Below are positions 42,162 through 44,103 of a DNA stretch of 44,103 nucleotides, in pieces (positions within the stretch are counted from its first letter, which is position 1; each line of letters begins with the position of its first letter). The stretch is taken from contig CAYPJE010000027.1 in the NCBI GenBank assembly GCA_964410945.1, positions 1-44,103 on the forward strand, read 5' to 3'. A program made the translations under genes and the position numbers. This DNA is from CAYPJE01 sp964410945. GTDB lineage: Bacteria > Fidelibacterota > Marinisomatia > Marinisomatales > TCS56. The notes beneath the pieces are model-generated. The model did not search any database. It was not told the DNA's origin and worked only from the letters and a program-made list of their open reading frames with translations.

Positions 42162-42515
42162 ATGGATAATATCAACAACCTTAATCTGACAAGCACACAA
42201 TGGACCGGTGAAGAAAAAGCCCCGGAAGCGGCTGCTATTGCCCGTCCCCCGAAAGTAGAAAAAGAGAAAGCACCGGAAGAGCCCCTGCCCCAGGAAGTGA
42301 GCCTGGAGGAAATGGTGAAATCGGTTGAGGAGACCGCCGGAGCCTTCAGTACCAGCTTGTCATTCACGATTGATGAATCTTCCGGACGGCCGGTAATTAT
42401 TGTCAGTGATCGGGAGACAGGTAAGACTATCCGTCAGATACCACCCAAGGAAATGCTTCGCTTAACTAAAACCATGAATGAAATCGCGGGGATAATCTTT
42501 CACGAAGAGGCCTGA
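42162..42515 (+). CDS. flaG: FlaG family protein
   Basis: 117 residues, TAGGAG upstream of the ATG at 42162. A variable acidic/Pro-rich first half is followed by the FlaG core, SLSFTIDESSGRPVIIVSDR, ETGKTIRQIPPKEMLRLTKT and MNEIAGIIFHEEA. FlaG proteins influence filament length in several bacteria, but their mechanism is unsettled. Between fliD (16 nt upstream) and a chaperone-like gene (2 nt downstream). Confidence 0.9.
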   Translation: MDNINNLNLTSTQWTGEEKAPEAAAIARPPKVEKEKAPEEPLPQEVSLEEMVKSVEETAGAFSTSLSFTIDESSGRPVIIVSDRETGKTIRQIPPKEMLRLTKTMNEIAGIIFHEEA

Positions 42516-42517
42516 AA

Positions 42518-42949
42518 ATGCAATTGAATCAACCACAAAAAAAATTGAAACACCTGTTATGGCAGGAACGGGAATGCTTTTCCACGATCATTAATGCCTC
42601 CCGGAAAGTACTGGATCAGGCCAGTTCCGTTGCCCCGGAATCCATATATGATTTGTTGGTTTACAGGGAAGTGAAAATTGCCGAACTAAAAGAGCTGCAT
42701 AACCATATCAGCGGCTTATACGAGGGTGATCCCTATTCGGGGGTCGACTTATCAGAAGTGAAAGAGGAAATCAATGAAATGGCCAAGATTCTAGTTGGGA
42801 TTGATGCTAAAATCATGGACATTTTATTGTTAATGAAGGTAAAATGTGTGCGTGGAATGAGTGAAACGCGCCAACATAAAGCAAATCTGGCCAGATCAGT
42901 GAAAAATGACCGTTCGGGCCGGAAAATTATAGATATTATCCAGGAGTAG
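42518..42949 (+). CDS. FliT/FlgN-like flagellar chaperone candidate
   Basis: 143 residues, predominantly helical with long amphipathic stretches (LLWQERECFSTIINASRKVL, EVKEEINEMAKILVGIDAKIMDILLLMK). Weakly similar in pattern to FlgN and FliT, the chaperones of hook-junction and cap proteins. ATG two nucleotides after flaG. Position downstream of fliD/flaG and upstream of the FlgM-like gene is the usual place for either. The C-terminal SVKNDRSGRKIIDIIQE is basic. Assignment rests on context and helical character. Confidence 0.6.
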   Translation: MQLNQPQKKLKHLLWQERECFSTIINASRKVLDQASSVAPESIYDLLVYREVKIAELKELHNHISGLYEGDPYSGVDLSEVKEEINEMAKILVGIDAKIMDILLLMKVKCVRGMSETRQHKANLARSVKNDRSGRKIIDIIQE

Positions 42950-42953
42950 AATT

Positions 42954-43454
42954 TTGACGCCAATCAAAAATATATCTAACCTTGATCCCGCTCTGAAAAG
43001 ACTGGATAAGGAGCAATCTCCACGACGCGTTAATGAGAAGAAATCAGATCCGCCTGATACCAGTAAATCCGCCGGAAGCAATGTAATCAAAGATAAGGTG
43101 GAAATCTCTTCACTGGGACGGCAAAAATCGATTGAACAATCAGAAATTGCCCGCCATACCCTACAGTATGAAACAGGCAATAAACTGGATGATGCCACTG
43201 CCCAGGCAATTCGGCAGAAAATCAGTAACGGATTCTACTCACGGCCGGAGGTGATTGATAAAATCGCTGGTATGCTTGCTGATTTGCCGGGCATTTCACA
43301 ATCAGGTGATGCAGAGGATGTCGGTACTGGTGATACCGGAATGCAAAAGCTTGCGGAAATCAAAGATAAAATAGATGCCGGTGTCTACGATTCCGATGAT
43401 GTCCTGAATGAAATTGTAGATCGCCTATTTAATGAGTTGAACAGCAACAAATAA
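42954..43454 (+). CDS. flgM: FlgM-like anti-sigma-28 factor with a duplicated C-terminal motif
   Basis: 166 residues; TTG at 42954 with AGGAG seven nucleotides upstream. The N-terminal half is polar and probably disordered, with KVEISSLGRQ (about 48-57) like the D-x-V-x-I/L-S-S start of FlgM sigma-binding region. AIRQKISNGFYSRPEVIDKI (85-104) is the conserved FlgM helix-turn pattern; EIKDKIDAGVYDSDDVLNEI (135-154) repeats it without gaps (8 identities in 23 residues). FlgM is normally about 100 aa, so this one is long. It would restrain sigma-28, which the flagellin promoters need, until the hook is complete. Confidence 0.72.
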   Translation: MTPIKNISNLDPALKRLDKEQSPRRVNEKKSDPPDTSKSAGSNVIKDKVEISSLGRQKSIEQSEIARHTLQYETGNKLDDATAQAIRQKISNGFYSRPEVIDKIAGMLADLPGISQSGDAEDVGTGDTGMQKLAEIKDKIDAGVYDSDDVLNEIVDRLFNELNSNK

Positions 43455-43546
43455 CTTCTTTTTCCTGACTGTTACCAGAATTATTCTGTAGATAGTTAAG
43501 TTTTTATATGGACCGTATTTTTTAACATCCGGAAAAAATTTCCCAC

Positions 43547-43578
43547 CTGGAAAAAACAACTCATTTTCTGTTTTCCAG
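43547..43578. repeat. Hairpin CTGGAAAA/TTTTCCAG downstream of flgM
   Basis: CTGGAAAA at 43547-43554 and TTTTCCAG at 43571-43578, perfect 8 bp, 16-nt loop. A short 5-bp CAGAA/TTCTG hairpin at 43476-43488 lies further upstream. Either could help end the flagellar transcript, but T-runs are not optimal. Confidence 0.45.
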
Positions 43579-43626
43579 CGTGTTATTTCAGGTAAATAAT
43601 GTGAGGTAATGAATTCTAATTACTGC

Positions 43627-43642
43627 TGGCATATATATTGTA
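43627..43642 (+). promoter_or_regulatory. Possible sigma-54 (-24/-12) element in the right-hand intergenic region
   Basis: TGGCATA-TATA-TTGTA: GG and GT dinucleotides 10 nt apart, the same variant (GT for GC) as the element at 40286. It could drive transcription into the structured region at 43731-43907 or the next gene beyond the window. Confidence 0.3.
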
Positions 43643-43730
43643 ACAGTATCTGCAGTGATGGAAATATTTGAAAATAGAATAGCAGAATTGATCAGCTACG
43701 AAACAACAATAATATGATTATGGAATTAAC

Positions 43731-43907
43731 CCCGAGCCTCGGAAATCTTCAGTCTCATAGAGATGCTTCAATCTTGGCTTCCTTTATATCCCTCCCCCAA
43801 TCCCCAATTACCCCGCCAAGATCGATCCATTCTTTATGCCGCGACAACAGCAATTGCCCGCTTGTTATCACGACTTCTGTCATGGATAACTGATTCCGAG
43901 GCTCAGG
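43731..43907. other. Folded intergenic region with nested inverted repeats (possible structured RNA)
   Basis: Outer arms CCCGAGCCTCGGAA (43731-43744) and TTCCGAGGCTCAGG (43894-43907) pair at 13 of 14 positions, 11 contiguous. Inside are a perfect ATCTTGGC/GCCAAGAT stem (43771-43778/43815-43822) and an imperfect AACAGC/GCTTGTT stem (about 43846-43867), making a three-way-junction-like fold. An 81-codon open frame from 43763 runs through it but has no ribosome site or recognisable family, so a non-coding element is as likely. The 43455-44051 gap holds no convincing gene otherwise. Confidence 0.45.
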
Positions 43908-44051
43908 TTAGTCATTTAAAGATGAATATTGACCAAACGAGTATCCAGAAAGTTTTCAACATCACTCATCCTGAGGATTTATGCTTTTCCTTAATAGGCA
44001 AAATCTGACAACAATGAGTAATAATTATTCAAACCGAACCTCCCGGGAAAA

Positions 44052-44103
44052 ATGAAACTTCTTATCGACTACTTCAGAAAAAAATCAATTGTGATCCAGG
44101 TTT
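44052..44103 (+). CDS. Possible start of a further gene, cut by the window edge
   Basis: ATG at 44052 after CGGGAAAA gives MKLLIDYFRKKSIVIQV and stays open to the end of the window. The sequence is plausible as an N-terminus but too short to identify. Confidence 0.35.
   Translation, partial: MKLLIDYFRKKSIVIQV

Noticed and set aside
43763..44008. 81-codon open frame at the right end
   Set aside because: No ribosome binding site, no family recognised, and it runs through nested inverted repeats, so a non-coding element is as likely. Not listed as a gene.

Overview
The window looks like a chromosomal segment of a Gram-negative, flagellated bacterium. Outer-membrane barrel proteins (3328-5163, 11390-12556), secreted signal-peptide proteins and a flagellin/filament-cap cluster support this. 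Coding style and protein families (flagellins ending in SLFG, barrel-TPR proteins, PQQ-propeller phosphoesterases) suggest an uncultured lineage near the FCB group (Marinimicrobia/Calditrichota-like). That placement is inference; the window has no rRNA or other decisive marker gene. I saw no tRNA or rRNA gene, no insertion sequence transposase and no CRISPR array.

Layout. (1) 1-1671: an AT-rich pair of exported proteins of unknown function, the first cut by the window edge. (2) 1688-3156: a complete AbiE-type (type IV) toxin-antitoxin pair behind a near-perfect palindromic operator. (3) 3328-11328: housekeeping and envelope genes: a barrel-TPR-BamE-like fusion, a cNMP-binding protein with an AI-2E-family membrane protein, an EnvC-like LytM protein, DNA polymerase III delta' and methionyl-tRNA synthetase, closed by terminators. 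(4) 11390-15358, minus strand: a porin, a UlaG-like metallo-hydrolase coupled to a CrtI-like FAD oxidoreductase, and a possible small ORF. (5) 15366-17720: an SLC13-type permease with four TrkA-C domains. (6) 17732-33439: a run of minus-strand accessory genes, including a five-gene operon ending in a subclass B1 metallo-beta-lactamase, a TetR-controlled MBL/SDR operon, a Nudix-RsbRD-like fusion, methyltransferases, acetyltransferases, phosphoesterases and an amidohydrolase. (7) 33504-44103, plus strand: an esterase, two glycosyltransferase-type proteins, then flagellin - HTH - flagellin - fliS - fliD - flaG - FliT/FlgN-like - FlgM-like, and a structured non-coding tail.

The flagellar block is the most coherent system. 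Both flagellin genes have a sigma-28 type promoter (TAAAGTCT-N11-GCCGATAT and TTAAGTCC-N11-ACCGATAT). Both have a roughly 110-130 nt leader ending in a small hairpin with a TGGA loop whose stem covaries between the two copies, followed by CACGGAGG over the ribosome binding site, the layout expected of CsrA-controlled flagellin translation. An excisionase-type HTH gene is co-transcribed with the first flagellin, an anti-sigma FlgM-like protein with a duplicated C-terminal motif closes the cluster, and two glycosyltransferase-type genes precede it.

Other points of interest are a dispersed intergenic repeat (three copies, one lacking exactly 36 nt), an operator shared by a TetR gene and the operon below it that also copies the regulator's first codons, a remnant of a winged-helix regulator, and a folded 177-nt region at the right end.
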